Below, one piece after another: positions 32,594 to 46,057 of a stretch of DNA of 64,000 bases (positions are counted from its first letter, which is position 1; each line of letters opens with the position of its first letter). Below the pieces are notes generated by a model, which did not search any database, was not told where the DNA came from, and worked only from the letters and a program-made list of their open reading frames with translations. Location of the stretch: assembly GCF_030463565.1 (NCBI RefSeq), contig NC_134654.1:15144202-15208201 (forward strand), written 5' to 3'. The position numbers and the translations under genes are program-made. The stretch comes from Pelecanus crispus. Its lineage: Eukaryota; Chordata; Aves; Pelecaniformes; Pelecanidae.

Positions 32594-33270
32594 CTGAAAC
32601 ACATAAAACATACTTTGAAACACATAAATTATACTTTGAAGGTAAGTATTCTTGATTTAAAAATCTAACTAGAGTTGGAAATTGATGAATAGAGAAAACA
32701 ATCAGATCCTGTATATACATCTCATCTCCACCTGTGCTACACCCTCGCTGCAAGATGAGAGCTGTCATTATGATTTGGTTTCAGATATTAAGCTGTCCAC
32801 AGCTTGGCTGTGCACTGTTGAAATACAGGTTTTTGAAGTTGAAATGCAAGTTTCTGAAAAATACAGAAATTAAAATTTTTCAGTTCCTAGCATATAGACT
32901 GCTAAGTATTGACAAATTCCCAGTGTTCATAACTTCCTGGAGTGTATCCACACTGCATAGTAAGAGACAACAACTAACTGCAGCAAATTCAAACTGCCAC
33001 AGATATACTGCTCCAGCTAATTGGTTAAAATGGGACACAAAAGTCTACAATGCTGAAATACCCAGTAATGAACATAGTTTAAATAGGCAGGGAAAGATGA
33101 AAGTTGTACTGGATTCCACAATACCCTGTCAACTGGCAATGATTTATTAGCTGAAATTATTAGAGCTGGCTTGGCTGATTTAGGTGTTGCTTATACTCCC
33201 AACTACAGATTTCCAGTCTCTCCTAATCTGTCAGACCATCCACCTACACAACCCAAAACCTTTTTCTTAC

Positions 33271-33447
33271 ATAATCTACTTGCTGCTCCAGTTTGGTCTT
33301 GGTTTTGGTGAGTGTGCTGACTTTGTCTTCCTCAACTTGCAAGTCATCCAGTGTCTGCTGGTGGGCTTCCTGGAGGGCCTTTTTCTCCTTAGTGAGTTTA
33401 GAAATATTTTCATCCAGAGCTGCTGTCTCTTCAGTAAGATTCTTAAC
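33271..33447 (-). pseudogene. MYH13: MYH13 exon 24
   Basis: 177 nt, family length, open. It runs from VKNLTEE to TKLEQQVDY. Donor GTAAGA. Confidence 0.9.
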
Positions 33448-35074
33448 CTGTTAGACAGCCAGCATCCATACTATGAGGGGGTGCCTTGAGAAACGACAGA
33501 CTGAGAACACAGTGAGTACATCCTTGCAAAATCTTGCATGGATGTAGTCAAAATGCTCTCCACAGAAGGTCTATATCATTCATGATGAGGCTAGCAACAA
33601 GTGTCATGCCTGACTGTCACACCTCTCTGGTCCTACAATGGAAGGAATTCTTGCTTTAGTTGTTTTTGACTACCAGCCCTATCCTGAATTCTATAGTGGA
33701 ACATGTGCTGGATCTTCACTTGCCTCTACAAGCTTTTCCCACTGGGATTTACAAAAGGCCTCTGAGTTACTGTTGCTCAAAAAAAATTATTTCCTGCATG
33801 TGATATATTTGCTAGGCAAACAGCTGTAAATTCTCAGAAAGTGAGGTTCTTTAAAAAGCTATCATCAAGTGCCAAGCATAGCCAAAGATATGTTAAGTTT
33901 TCCATAAAAGGGAAAGGAACACGATAACATGACCTTATGCCCGTTGCACAGGTGACCACGAACTTAGGGCTGGAGCTTCTAACTGGGCTACTGGACATAC
34001 CAGCTCTGCTAGCTTTGTCTTGGAAACTTATTCCTTGTACTTCAATAGAGCACTTCACACCAACAATCTTATCTCAAACACATCAGGTGCTGTACATTAG
34101 CCTGCCTGACTCTTGCTTCCCATTTGTCTCATTTGGATGGGAAAGCCTGACAGTAAGGATAAGGAAAGTCCACTCTGCTAAGAGCTTTAGCTATATGGCC
34201 CTGATATCTGATAAGACACTCCCTCATCCTAATACCCAGCACCAGGTAGATTTCCTGTAAGCATTAGTGTAGAAATGCCCAACATACCTGTAATTGCAAA
34301 CTTAGGATTCAGTATTGTTCTCAGTGATGGCAGTGAAGGGAACCTCAAGGTTGCAATTACATCTCTGCTAGTACTGTTTCCACAGCAGGACTGAACACTG
34401 TCACCACAGACGTGGGCTTTTGAATTCTAACATATATATCTCAATTCTGTCTCTTCACATTGATTGCTGAGATGTATGTGAAGAGACCTGTGTTTTTACT
34501 GGGAGATAAATGAGTTAATGACCACTTGATATTGACTTTCCTTGCTACCCTGACAGTCCGAACCTTAGATGTCAGGAAGAACTCTCATTATGTCATCAAG
34601 TCAATGGAAGGAAAGGATGTCCATCCTAGCTGAGACCTGGGCTTCTTAAATATAAGAGAATTATAAGAAAACACTTGACATCTGCAAAATCAGTTCTCCT
34701 CAATGCATGTGAGAAAGGACCAGCATAGCCATTGTGTGCTGAGCTACTCACAAGCATACTAGTCCTCCATTATCCACAGGACACACAAATATACTGGTAC
34801 CTTATGACTGCAAATAGCCAAATACAGAAATTCTCTATCAAGTCCCTTAACAACCTCTTAACTCTTTTTGAACTGTCACAGAAAATATATTTTTCCTAAG
34901 AGGAAGTTATAATTTTAACAAAAAATTTTCTGTCACAGGTGATTAAGTAGCAATACCGCTCTCCTATGCCTTAGGCACATTATCACTTCCGTTCAGAGCA
35001 CTTAGGAATGACTGCAACTTTCCACTAAACTGAAAACTGTCTGGGGAAGAATAATTCCCTGATTCCTCTGTCAC

Positions 35075-35317
35075 CTTATTCTCTGTTGCATGCTTCTCAT
35101 TTTCCACTTTGGCCAGAGTCAGTTCAAGATCATCAATATCTTTCTTCAGCTCAGAGCACTCATCTTCAAGTTTCCTCTTCTTTGCTGTCAGTTCAGCATT
35201 CATCTCCTCTTCATCCTCCATCCTTTCACTTAGTTCTTTAATTTTACCTTCCAGCTGGATTTTGCTTTTGATGAGTCCTTCACATCTCTCTTCAGCATCA
35301 GCTAGATTCTCACTCTC
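35075..35317 (-). pseudogene. MYH13: MYH13 exon 23
   Basis: 243 nt, family length, open. It includes [20 protein letters not shown] from the proximal rod (S2). Donor GTGACA. Confidence 0.9.
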
Positions 35318-37193
35318 CTGTCAGAACATATTGAAGGCATGTTATATTTGTAAAAATGACAAAAGGCAACATATGTTGTTCAAGTGCCATCTCCAGGAAA
35401 ATGATTACACAAGTTAGGGCAGAATTTCCTATGCAAATCACAGTAATGCACATGATTCGATCATGAGGAAACCATCCTGCTCAGCATGGCTAGAAAAGTG
35501 GACCATAATCCCATGGTAGAGACACTTGCTTTCAGCTGGTCAGATGGTCTAACTACAATACCATGCAAAAGACTCACAGGGTTCAGTCATAACAAGGAGC
35601 CTGCAAGGCATCAGTGAGGTAAATAGGTGGGTAGCAAACTATTTCGTGGAAGCATGATCTTAGATGTGGATTTGTAAAATATATAGCATTTCAAAGTCAT
35701 CTTTCATAGGGTGTTGGATGATTCTATGTTTAATAAGCTCCTCCAGCTCTAATGACACAGGTTAGACTGTCCATCCCCAAACTACATCTTCCACTTTATT
35801 CACATGACACTAACCTTACTCTCATCATTCTCTAACCTCTCTCTCAGCCAAGACAGGGTCAAGCTCGACCTAAATTGTAGCCTGCAACTTTTACTATAAC
35901 TAACATTTTTGAGACACATGATTAACAGATAAAATTTTGTCTAAATTAATGCTACTGTGATGTATTCTAGGCAGAATACCAGAAAAAGTATCTGTTGCCA
36001 CCCAGAAGAGTTATGGCTGAAAGCCATCACTGCAGTAACAGAAGGTGGTATGTTTAATTCTCGCTCAGATTCTGACTGAAATCCATAGTGCATTGAAAAT
36101 CATGGCTAGTGAGTGTGCATCTTCTGAGGACAAACTTGGAGAAGATGGTGCTTGAGGAATCTTTCAAGCAAGGTTGATAGAAATTTCCCTGGGAAAATGG
36201 GACTTAGTGAGAAGACAGGAAGGACTCTTCCAGTACTGAAACAGTGAGAGACTGGAAGTCGAGGGTCAGACAACACACTTGAGGGCAATGATCATAACTT
36301 AGGAGTTCTTTTATGTTCTAAAATCTGAAATCTGAGTGCTTTGAAAGGCATCCTAACCTAGAAGTTATTTAACCTAGTTAAGCCTGGGCTTCTTGGTTTT
36401 TTTGGCTTACCATCCATGAAGGGGTTGAAGTGAAGCCCCAAATACTTGTAAACTAGGTGGGTTCTGGAGAACAGAGCATTAAATACCAAGAAGGGTACAA
36501 AGAATCTCAGAAAACTGGTTAAATTAAAGTTCTGAAGAAGGATTCAGATAATGAGTCTGATCTTCAGCATGCACAGTTACAGCCTTGGTGCTCGAAACAA
36601 TACAGGACTCTTGTCGAAACCCAACTGGTTTGAAAGCACATGGAAACAAGTGACAGGTCCATTTGCACCAGACTGCCCTTGGCTGTGTAGTGTCTTATTA
36701 CCTTTTAGAACTTGACAGTATTCTTGTCTTGTGCAATTTCAGTCTCTGCTCAGCAGTATTCCACGTAAAAACACCAGTCTTTGTTCCACAGTTTCCATCC
36801 TGTCTCTGACAGAAAAGCACCCCTGCCCTGACTCCATATTATAATGGTCCGCAGATGTAGAAAGAGCCTGTATTTCATCCAGAATCAGATACGGCTGTTC
36901 GGAGTAAGTTGTATATACTGTGGAACATCTGATTCTTCCACTGGTGATTGCTTAATAGTGAAGTGGGTTTACATGGGAGCCCAGTCAGAATTTCCTGTAT
37001 TCCTGCTGGTGGTAATGTTTTTTATATGTGCTTTATACTTACTTTGCTTAGGTGTAAATGACAAGACCAGACACAAACCAGTGGAGAATCTGGCCCAGTT
37101 ACCTGTTTGTTTATGAAGGACAACGGAAAAGAGAAGGGAAAGAGCAACAGCATAAGAGGAAATGGGGTGAATCTGAAAATGGAGGTTACTCAC

Positions 37194-37449
37194 AGATTGA
37201 ACCTGAAGCTGCAAGTAATTTTTCTCTTGCAACAGGGTCACCATTTTCTCCTCTAGCTCTTTCCTTTTTGCCTCAGACTTTGCAAGCTCTTCCTTTGTTT
37301 TCTCAAACTCCTCCTTCATGTTGGCTATCTCCTTCTCAGATTCTGTACTCTTCAGCAAGGGCTTCATCTTGAAGTACAGCTTCATCCAGGGCCAGTGCTT
37401 GACATTCATGAATGCTCGAACATTGTATTGGATGATATAAATGGATTCT
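37194..37449 (-). pseudogene. MYH13: MYH13 exon 22 (neck/rod junction)
   Basis: 256 nt, family length, open. It contains the regulatory light chain site with the conserved WPW ([13 protein letters not shown]) and the head-rod junction KPLLKS. Donor GTGAGT. Confidence 0.92.
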
Positions 37450-38782
37450 CTGAAAACACATGAAAACACAGTTTATGAGGCTGGTGAGACATGGGTTGGA
37501 AACAGAACTCTTGATTATTGGTCATACAGCACCAGCATTTTCCTCAAGGAACTTTTGCATGAGACTTTTTTCCTCACCTCCCTTGCTTCTATTAAAGAGT
37601 CATTTGTAGGACCTTGATTGCAGAATGGCTGGTTCAGTAGCGTGAATAATAATTATGTCTGGACAGAAGAGGGAGTAATACTCCAAAACAGTCAAACTTC
37701 TCTGGCGTGTTGCCTGGGAATCTCTGATACTTTCCTCTCTAAGACTTTCTTCAGCCTCAAAGAATGTGCAAGTGCTCAGGTGAATACCAGAGTGAAAACT
37801 GACATCCTTGAAGTACTGCTGCTGAGATTACAAATCTGGGAGTTACTGTCAATTTTGGAAACAGCAGCTTGACGCTTTTTGGGTCACTTAAAATAGCAAA
37901 TACTGTATTAGAAATTATTAAGACAGAAATGGAAAAAACAAAAATGAAATTTTTTGTAGTATTGAATGCAAAAGGATGTTGTTGATGCCCATAGTTCAAG
38001 GGGAGATTAGACAATTCCTTGCAGAGAAATCCATTAAGGGTTATTGAATTCTTAGAGACTATCCCTGGCTCAGGAAGCCCCTGAGCTAAATATATACTAC
38101 AGAGTATTACAAATAAAAGCAGCTGGTTGGCAGACCATCCTATACATTTATTCAATCCTTGCTCCCCCTGAAGCTTTCACTTGTCAACAACATTGAGAAA
38201 GTTTGCTTGGCTTGCCCAGAGCTGCCACTCCTACATTCTGAATTTTGGATGGTTCATCCCATCTCAAAGGGAGAGAGCTGGAATGGGAAGGGTATCTGGG
38301 ATGGTCAAAAGTATGCAGTACATTCTCTGTACAAGCTAGAATTGTTCATCCTAGATGATGGAGCCATAAAAAAAAATTAAAGACAAGGAGAGCAGAGAGC
38401 GATTATATGTCATTCCTTACAAAACCAATATGATCCAATGAAATTATCAGACATGTTCAAACCAGACAAACCTTAGCAGTTGTTCGGTTGGCTATCTCTG
38501 TCACAGGGTTCTTTAAAGGTTGAAAATAGTAAGTGCATTCCTTGAGAAAAGGTTCACTGTTAAATACTAAATACCGTGGTCCAGCAGCATGGTACAATTG
38601 CTAAATAGCCATTGCCAGAATCTGGGAGGCTATAACAGGGAAACTATTAGTTTGTGCTTGCTCTGTTTCCCCTAGTCTTTCTAAGGGTGTTTCCTGAGGA
38701 CACTTTTTTGACTGAGACAGTATACTGCATTGCTGGACTTTTGGTCTGACATGGTATGATTGTTAGTATTTTCTTATATTAC

Positions 38783-38919
38783 CTTCTTTCATTCATCTTT
38801 TTAAATTCAGTTCTCATGAGGTACCCTCTGCACATAGCTTGTGTATGAGTGATGAGGCTCATAAGTTTCTCATCTCTCATCTCTTCTAGGAGTCCCAGGA
38901 GACCTGCCTTGAAGAACAC
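38783..38919 (-). pseudogene. MYH13: MYH13 exon 21 (converter/IQ)
   Basis: 137 nt, family length, open. It begins [19 protein letters not shown] and contains the essential light chain IQ stretch [13 protein letters not shown]. Donor GTAATA. Confidence 0.92.
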
Positions 38920-39782
38920 CTAGAACAAAGAAGAGGGTCAAATAGTTTGAGGCTTAGGCAGATACACAACCATTGGCAGCTGATGGAGGGTAGTAGTACA
39001 AAGCAGTTTGGGAGAAATGCCTGCAGAGTAAAGGTTTAATAGCTAGATAAATTTTGTGTCAGTATTCATATCCTCAGTGTTCCTGTGATTCATGACAAAT
39101 CACTCTATGCATGATCTAATCACATTATTGCAATGTTATTTGATGCCTGCTTCAGCGTAGGTTGTGGAAGATCTAGCTCATCAGTAGTTATTAAAACAAA
39201 AGAGTTAACTTTCAACTTAGTACTATATCCTACTCTGTCTCTTTGCTGTTCTCTACTTTTCTACATCAAGCTCAAGATTTGCTTGGTAAACTGACTTAGA
39301 GATAGCTTGAGAAGCACACATGATGATGTCTGTTCAGTAGTGTAGGCGATTGGGTTTTTGTCCAGAGATAGTACTGCCTTGGTTGTGCTGATCAAAGAAT
39401 CAGTGTCCCACCTAACACTGCTTTGGATATGGAAGATAGACTTGTTTGTATGCTAAATCCCTGGAAAATTCTGACTGTCCAAACTTGTATGAGCCTGTCT
39501 AACATGCACTGATATAAATGAGTTCAACTGGCAGGAGAAAGGGGCAGCACTAGTTCCAGTTGCAGCCATACTGGGTCATTCTGGTAGTGTGGTGTTCCCT
39601 GGGCTGACAGTGCTACCCCTCACACATACCCCCAGAACCAGACAAGTTTTCTGTACTTTCTTCTTGCTAGTGGTGTACTTTGTTTCTAATCATCATGAAG
39701 GCTGATTTCATATGCAAGAAATACTTTCAACAAACAAAATCTTTTGCCATTAATTATACCCACTCTTCCACAAGGACTTTAC

Positions 39783-39906
39783 CTTAGTGAGGCCAAATCT
39801 GTATTGGTTGTGGTCAACATCAATGGAGGAAAGAAGCTTTTCTGAATCCTTTTTGCTGTCAATGAATTGGCCTTCTGGAATGGCTGAGGCATCAAGAATC
39901 TTGTAC
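39783..39906 (-). pseudogene. MYH13: MYH13 exon 20 (converter)
   Basis: 124 nt, family length, open. It includes [20 protein letters not shown]. Donor GTAAAG. Confidence 0.92.
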
Positions 39907-41354
39907 CTGTGGTAAGACAGGTTGCAAGGACTGGTTGCAAACAGGGTGAGGAAAAATAGGATCCATCGTATATCATAAAATATACAGAAGCTGAACTATC
40001 TGAAAGTGTCTGAATATGCCATCTGAAAACTAGACAGTCTTGGCTGAACAGAACGTGATGACAAGGGGACACGTCTACTCTTCAGAGGAATCTGTTGGCT
40101 GTGTAACAACACAGTATGTTGTTACATAAAATTAATGTGCATACTTAAGAGTGTTTGCAGGTCCAGGAATTAGGAAGAACATAGTGAGACCCTGTCAACC
40201 TCTTCTCATCTTGTTTCATTGATCAGAGGAATGCTACTCAAATTAAAGTTGAAGATGAATTAAAACTACTAACAAAAATCAGCTATATTCCAAAGGGAAT
40301 ACAGATCTTGCACAGCTCACAGTCTCTACATGTTGTACCACTGAATCCTTGAGTTTGGACTAAAAATGGCATGGTATTATTCTGTAAATGCTAACAGCAG
40401 TCATAGCATTTTGCAAGGTAAATTAACTATTAAGGTAATCCTGTGTCATGGACAGGACCACTTATTCCTTCTAAAGGGGTTTCTTCAGATACATCAATGA
40501 GGATGTGTGACTGTACACTGGAGCACTTCTTACTCTCCAGTCTACCTTGAAAGAGAATATGTAAAATCAAGACAGTGATAATGATGCAGTGAATTTATTC
40601 TCTATTTTAAGCTTCCGTTGTAGCTCCTCCTGAACTTCAGTGCATTTCCTTTGAACTATAAAGCACTTTGTGGTTCTGGACCATGGCCATTATTGGATAG
40701 ATTCCTTCACCTGTCACATCAAATTATGATTTGACAATTGAGACCAGCTAATGCCTTACTGAACATCAGGTTGCAGGGCATTTTCAGAGAGGTCTTGGGT
40801 CCTTTTCACACCAGTTCAGCATGGAAGATGCTACTGTTACATTTAATTGTAACAGCAGCAAGCACTTTATAGCAACTGAGCTCACATGAACCAGTTTGTC
40901 TCCATTTTAAAGATGAGGAAAACCAGGCACAGAATGCAGGCCAGTGACAGAGCACCAGCAAAGTCTTGGTTTTTTGAATGCTTAGTCAGTGCACTGTAAG
41001 GAGGCTGCGCTGACATGTATTGTTTTTGTATCTGTACTTTGGGACACTTAGAAAGAGCAGTCTATAACGTCACTTAATTCATTACACTACAAGCATTTTG
41101 CATCTCTTTGACTCATCGGGCATTGACTACAGTTTAGAAATGATACTGGTTCTGATGTATCAAGAAATCTCTGGTCTGATCAAAGAGGGAAAGACTGGAG
41201 TGACCTAAGACAGTATTAATGACTTGGTTCCCTCAAATGCCACTAATCTAGTCTGATTCAGAGGGTGTCTCTCCATGATGTCACCAGACTTGTCACCTGA
41301 GTTGTGAGTTTACTGAGGCCTTATCTTAACAGACAGTAATAACTGAAGACCTAC

Positions 41355-41472
41355 CGTTGCTTAAAGTCAGCATAAAGGATTCTGTTTGGAAACCCCTTCC
41401 TGCAAATTTGGATGCCTTCTAGAACCCCACTGCACCGCAGCTGATGCATCACCAAGTGATGGTCCATTTCAC
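41355..41472 (-). pseudogene. MYH13: MYH13 exon 19 (reactive thiols)
   Basis: 118 nt, family length, open. It contains the SH2 and SH1 cysteines in [19 protein letters not shown]. The opening [10 protein letters not shown] resembles MYH13. Donor GTAGGT. Confidence 0.92.
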
Positions 41473-43593
41473 CTTAAACAAAATACATCCATCATGACTC
41501 TTCTTCCAAACAATCTCCATATGTATTAGCATTCCAGAATGACATCCCTTTTTTTGATAAAATTCAACCAGTTCTTGATTAAAGATGCAGGAATTGAAGA
41601 CAGAACATGCCTTCAATTCATACAAGTTGCAGAGAGCTGCTTCAGTGAGCTGAGCTTTACTAAGAATGCTAGGGCTGGCAGTGCTTGTGAATCGCCAGTG
41701 GCCAAAAGGCATAAGGCCACAGTACTCAAAAATGGCAGGAGAGTGCTTTAGGAGACCAGATGAAAAATCTTCCACAGCATTAGGATCCTCATTAGATGTA
41801 GGCAGAGGTGACATGATGTAGAGTGTAGTACCATCTAGACAATCAGCTCTTCACATTATGTAAGATTTTACCTTGGATCTGCCATGCAAGCATTGACTAT
41901 ACTCAAACTTGATTAGAATTGATAGCTAGATAGATTCCAACACAGGAGTGGATAAGCAGGTTGCTTAAAGCTCTCAGTCTGCCTGTAGAGGACAGTTGAT
42001 TAGAATTAGAAGAATTATCTTTCTCCTCCTAAAATATGTATTGGATATACTAATCAACTGTATTTCTAAGTCTTATCCCCAAGTACTACAAACAAAGTAC
42101 AACTGACAGAATAAAACCCTCTTGGAATCACTTTGTCATGCAGAAATTTCAGTCAGCTGCTAGAGACATTAACTAGTACAGAATGGTCCATACCCTTAAT
42201 TTTATATTTTCAGTGTAATCAATAAAGGTGTACCCAAATGAATTGTTAGAAAAGTTGAGCATAAGCAGCCTGAAAACAGCTAAAAATCAGAAGTAGTCCA
42301 GTTTCTTTTCCTGCACTTCACCATCCTTAATTTTGCTCACACAGTACTACTTTACTTTTTCTTAAAAGGCAAAAGTCAAGATTCCCTCTGACTCACTTCT
42401 GTCAAAACAACCAACTGAACATTGAAATGATAGCCATCTGGCAAAATCATTCATTCAAATATGCTTTTCTATTGTAGTAGGTTTCCTTAATTCCCCGCTT
42501 ACACCTTCTTGACTGTCAAGACCCCAGTGGGATTCCTCTTCCTTCACTTTAGGATATGAAGTGTGGACATTTCCATTTGGGCTTCATTTATAGTCAGTGG
42601 AGTGAAACAGTTTGTTCTAGGATGTGATTCATCTCATCCTAAGATAGATGCATAAAAGGGGCCAGATGAGTCCTACCTTAAAATGCCGGCTTCTCTCCAC
42701 TGAATATAAAAGGAGTTTAGATGAATAGCTGAAATGTGAATGTCATACATATGCATGGTGCTTAAATCCTGCTTGTGGTCTTCAGAGCTACACAGAGAGA
42801 CATAAACAAGAAAGGTAAGAAATGTTCTGAAATTGGTCTTTTGTTTTCTGAGCAGATTAAACAGATGCTAAGCTCCTATTTCCTCACTACATTCTATCAG
42901 TATCTACCTTAGCATTCTACCAGTATCTACCTTAGCATTCTACCAGTGTCAGACCTCATAATGATAAAACTCCTAAAATCCACACAGGCAAGTCTCTCCC
43001 AAAGAACTTTAATTTAATGGTCACATGAAAATACTCCCAAACTTGACTGTTCTTGAAGACTAAACTCTTTGTGAGAGTTTAATATTTAATTAAATAAAGG
43101 AAAAAAAGTAACTTTATATAAAAATGCTTTCCAAGTGCTAGCAGCACCCAGAATTACACATAATTCTACAAGTGATACATGATTTCTTTGACAGTCCTCC
43201 AGCTCAGTGAATCAGATCCTAACACTGAATATTTAGAAACTGGTAGGTGGTCTTGGGCTGAACCCAACAGTTCTGAAGGATACAGTGGTGCTTAAAATTA
43301 GGCCTTTGTTACAGATTTGCACAACAACTTCACCAGGTGTAGTCAATCCCATCTTTATAATCTTCATCTCTGTACACACATTAAACAAAGATGGGTAAGT
43401 GTTGTGGACCATGTGCTCAAAATTTTACATACACGGTAAACAAGATGAGAAGGTTTACTTGGACACTGTCCCACAGGCCACCCCCACAAGAACTTCACAT
43501 GCAAAGGGAGCTGTTCTGGAATAAATTGGTATGGAAGCTAAGCAAGCCAATTCCTGTCAGTCTCATGTCTTCGGAGTATAACAATGGACTTAC

Positions 43594-43681
43594 CAGGTGT
43601 CTTGGTCTCATTAGGAATCAGGCAACGCACAAAGTGAGGATGGGTACTTCTCAGGTTAGTCATCAACTTGTTTAGATTTTC
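43594..43681 (-). pseudogene. MYH13: MYH13 exon 18 (actin-binding)
   Basis: 88 nt, family length, open. It encodes [18 protein letters not shown]. Donor GTAAGT. Confidence 0.92.
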
Positions 43682-43744
43682 CTGGATAGAACAAAACAGG
43701 GTTTGAACTACAAAGCTTTTGCATTCTTATTCAAATGTCAAGGA

Positions 43745-44200
43745 GTTATAGAAACACAGAATGGTTTGGATTGGAGGAGGCCTTTGAAGATCATTGAGTC
43801 CGACACACCTGCCATGGGCAGGGACATCTTTCACTAGATCAGGTTGCTCCAAGCCCCGTCCAACCTGAGCTTGAACACTTCCAATGATGGGGCATCCATA
43901 ACTTCTCTGTGTACCTTGTTCCAGTGTCTCACCACCCTCACTGTAAAAAAAATTTTCCTTATGTCCAATCTAAACCTACCCTCTTTCAGTTTAAAACCAT
44001 TGCCTTTGTCCTGTCACTACAGGCCCTGGTAAAAAGTCTTTCTTCATCTTTCTGATAAGCCCCCTTTATGTACTGAAAGGCTGCAATAAGGTGTCCTTGG
44101 AGCCTTCTCTTCCCCAGGCTGAAGAACCCCAAACCTCTCAGCTTTTCTTCATAGGAGAGGTGTTCTAGCCCTTGGATAATTTTTGTGGAAGCATGGCTCA
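43745..44200 (-). mobile_element. CR1 LINE fragment, minus strand, in MYH13 intron 17
   Basis: Reading in reverse from the CR1 3' end 'agaaacacagaatggtttgg' it passes through 'gacatctttcactagatcag' and 'tgtaccttgttccagtgtct' into ORF2 codons for EEKLRGLGFFSLGKRRLQGH. It is truncated near 44200, just 22 bp from exon 17. Confidence 0.88.
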
Positions 44201-44221
44201 TTTAAAAGGAAATTCACATAC

Positions 44222-44295
44222 CCTGGACACAGCAGATACCGTCTGGAAAGAGTCCCCCTTCTTCTTAGCACCTTTCTTGCCACCACCACTATCAC
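44222..44295 (-). pseudogene. MYH13: MYH13 exon 17 (loop 2)
   Basis: 74 nt, family length, open. It contains the Gly/Lys-rich actin-binding loop 2 (GGGKKGAKKKGDSF). Donor GTATGT. Confidence 0.88.
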
Positions 44296-45747
44296 CTTGG
44301 AAGAAGTAGATAGGAGGTGAATGGTTAGAGTAAGCAGTATGTTTTGTAGGCCTCACCTTCCTTTCTTTGGTCATGGGCCAATAAAATAATTTTTAATTTT
44401 AAATACTGACCCACTGCTGCATGAGAGTTTTAGTGAACTGCTGCGAGCTGGTTCTTGATCAGTATACGGTATATTTGGTGTCAGATGCATGATTTAGGTT
44501 GCATCATAATGTATATTGCTTTGGTGGTATGGAACGCTATGACCTGACATAATTTTCATAACATTGTACTCTGTGCTACTAGTCACATTGCTTTTACTTA
44601 TAGATGTAACCCCATTTTTTATTTTTTTTTTTTAATTAGGTGAAAGGCCACAAGAATGTGGCTCAGCAGTGGACATTTGTCTATCAGTGCAGTGAAGTCT
44701 TCTTTAGAAAAATCTCCTAATCCAATGTCCCAGGTGAAGAACAGGGATCTATTCTGAGTTATGGCAGCCCCAAGGTAGAAAGTAAATTATAGTCTCAGAA
44801 ATACAAGTCCAAGCAGCTCAGTGCCTTTTCATATTTGCTGCACTGTTGAAGCCAATTAAATTGAGACTTAAATGAAATCTTTGTGCTCTGAACTTCACAC
44901 CTCATCCAAAATTTTATCCCCACAACCTTTTTGTCTCACCTTTGTTATACTGATGATACCAGCAAGCACCACAGCTGACTCATCCCCAGTATTTCCTAGG
45001 AGATTGCTCAGACACATTGTTGTGTCAGCTGAACTGAACTGCAGGAAAGTCCCCATTGCAGTACTCTGTTGAGCCTCAAACCCTGCTGTCCGTATGCCTG
45101 ATGGCTGAGTTGACTGCTACTGTATACTACCTCTTCTTTTTGCCCAGCATCCAGGCTGTCAGAATACTGGGTTTTTTGGTAGAAAACTGTGTGGCCATTT
45201 TGGTAAGGCAGACCTATTGACTGTAGAATTTGATGGTCTTCAGCCACAAAAAAGGGCAAGAGATTGGACTGCTCTCTGGTGCTCTTAGAGGACTTCTAAA
45301 TTATATTCTCTGTCTCTCTCATTTTCCCTTGCAATGCCAGGACTGCTCAGCTGGATATGAAATAGTTCCATGGTCTCCTTTTAGTTCTTCCAGTTCACCT
45401 CAAGAAACAAAACTCTTATCCCCAAAGACTATAAACTTTGCACCTATATTTGGCACCTGTTTAGAGGATGAGTAAGCGTGCATATGATTTACAACACAGT
45501 AAGTCAAGAAACGTACGCCTCCTGTCACTTTATTTTGGACTTGCTGAGTTTTACTTCTCTGCACCACATGAATGTGGTGTTTTCAGCAGTTCTTCATGTT
45601 GGTATCTTAGTTTTGGCATATCTGCGTGCACACAAGAACAAGCTCACATTATGGGATGATAAAGAATCTAGAGTATACTGCAGAGAGAAGCAGAGGTAGA
45701 CTTTAGTTGATTCTTGCCTTAATGATCATCACTGAAAAAGCACTTAC

Positions 45748-46057
45748 TTGTTTCTGCACCAGCATAGTTAGAGAAAAGGAATGACAGCAGCTTCAGGGAT
45801 GATTTGTGGTACAGCCCCACAATAGTTTCATTCAAGGGATCCTTGGTCTTGTCAAGCCAGCCAGAGATGTTGTAGTCCACTGTGCCAGCATAGTGTATCA
45901 GTGAAAAGTGGGCTTCAGCCTTGCCTTTGACAAGCTTAGGCTTCTGGAAGTTGTTGGACTTGCCCAGATGTTGGTCATAGAGCTTGTTCTTGAAAGAGGT
46001 GTCAGTTGCCTTGGGGAACATGCACTCCTCTTCCAGGATGGAGAAGATGCCCATGGG
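45748..46057 (-). pseudogene. MYH13: MYH13 exon 16
   Basis: 310 nt, family length, open. It runs from [19 protein letters not shown] to [14 protein letters not shown]. Donor GTAAGT. Confidence 0.93.

Noticed and set aside
44222-44295. Suspected frameshift in MYH13 exon 17
   Set aside because: On recounting the line boundary the exon is 74 nt, the family length, and in frame.
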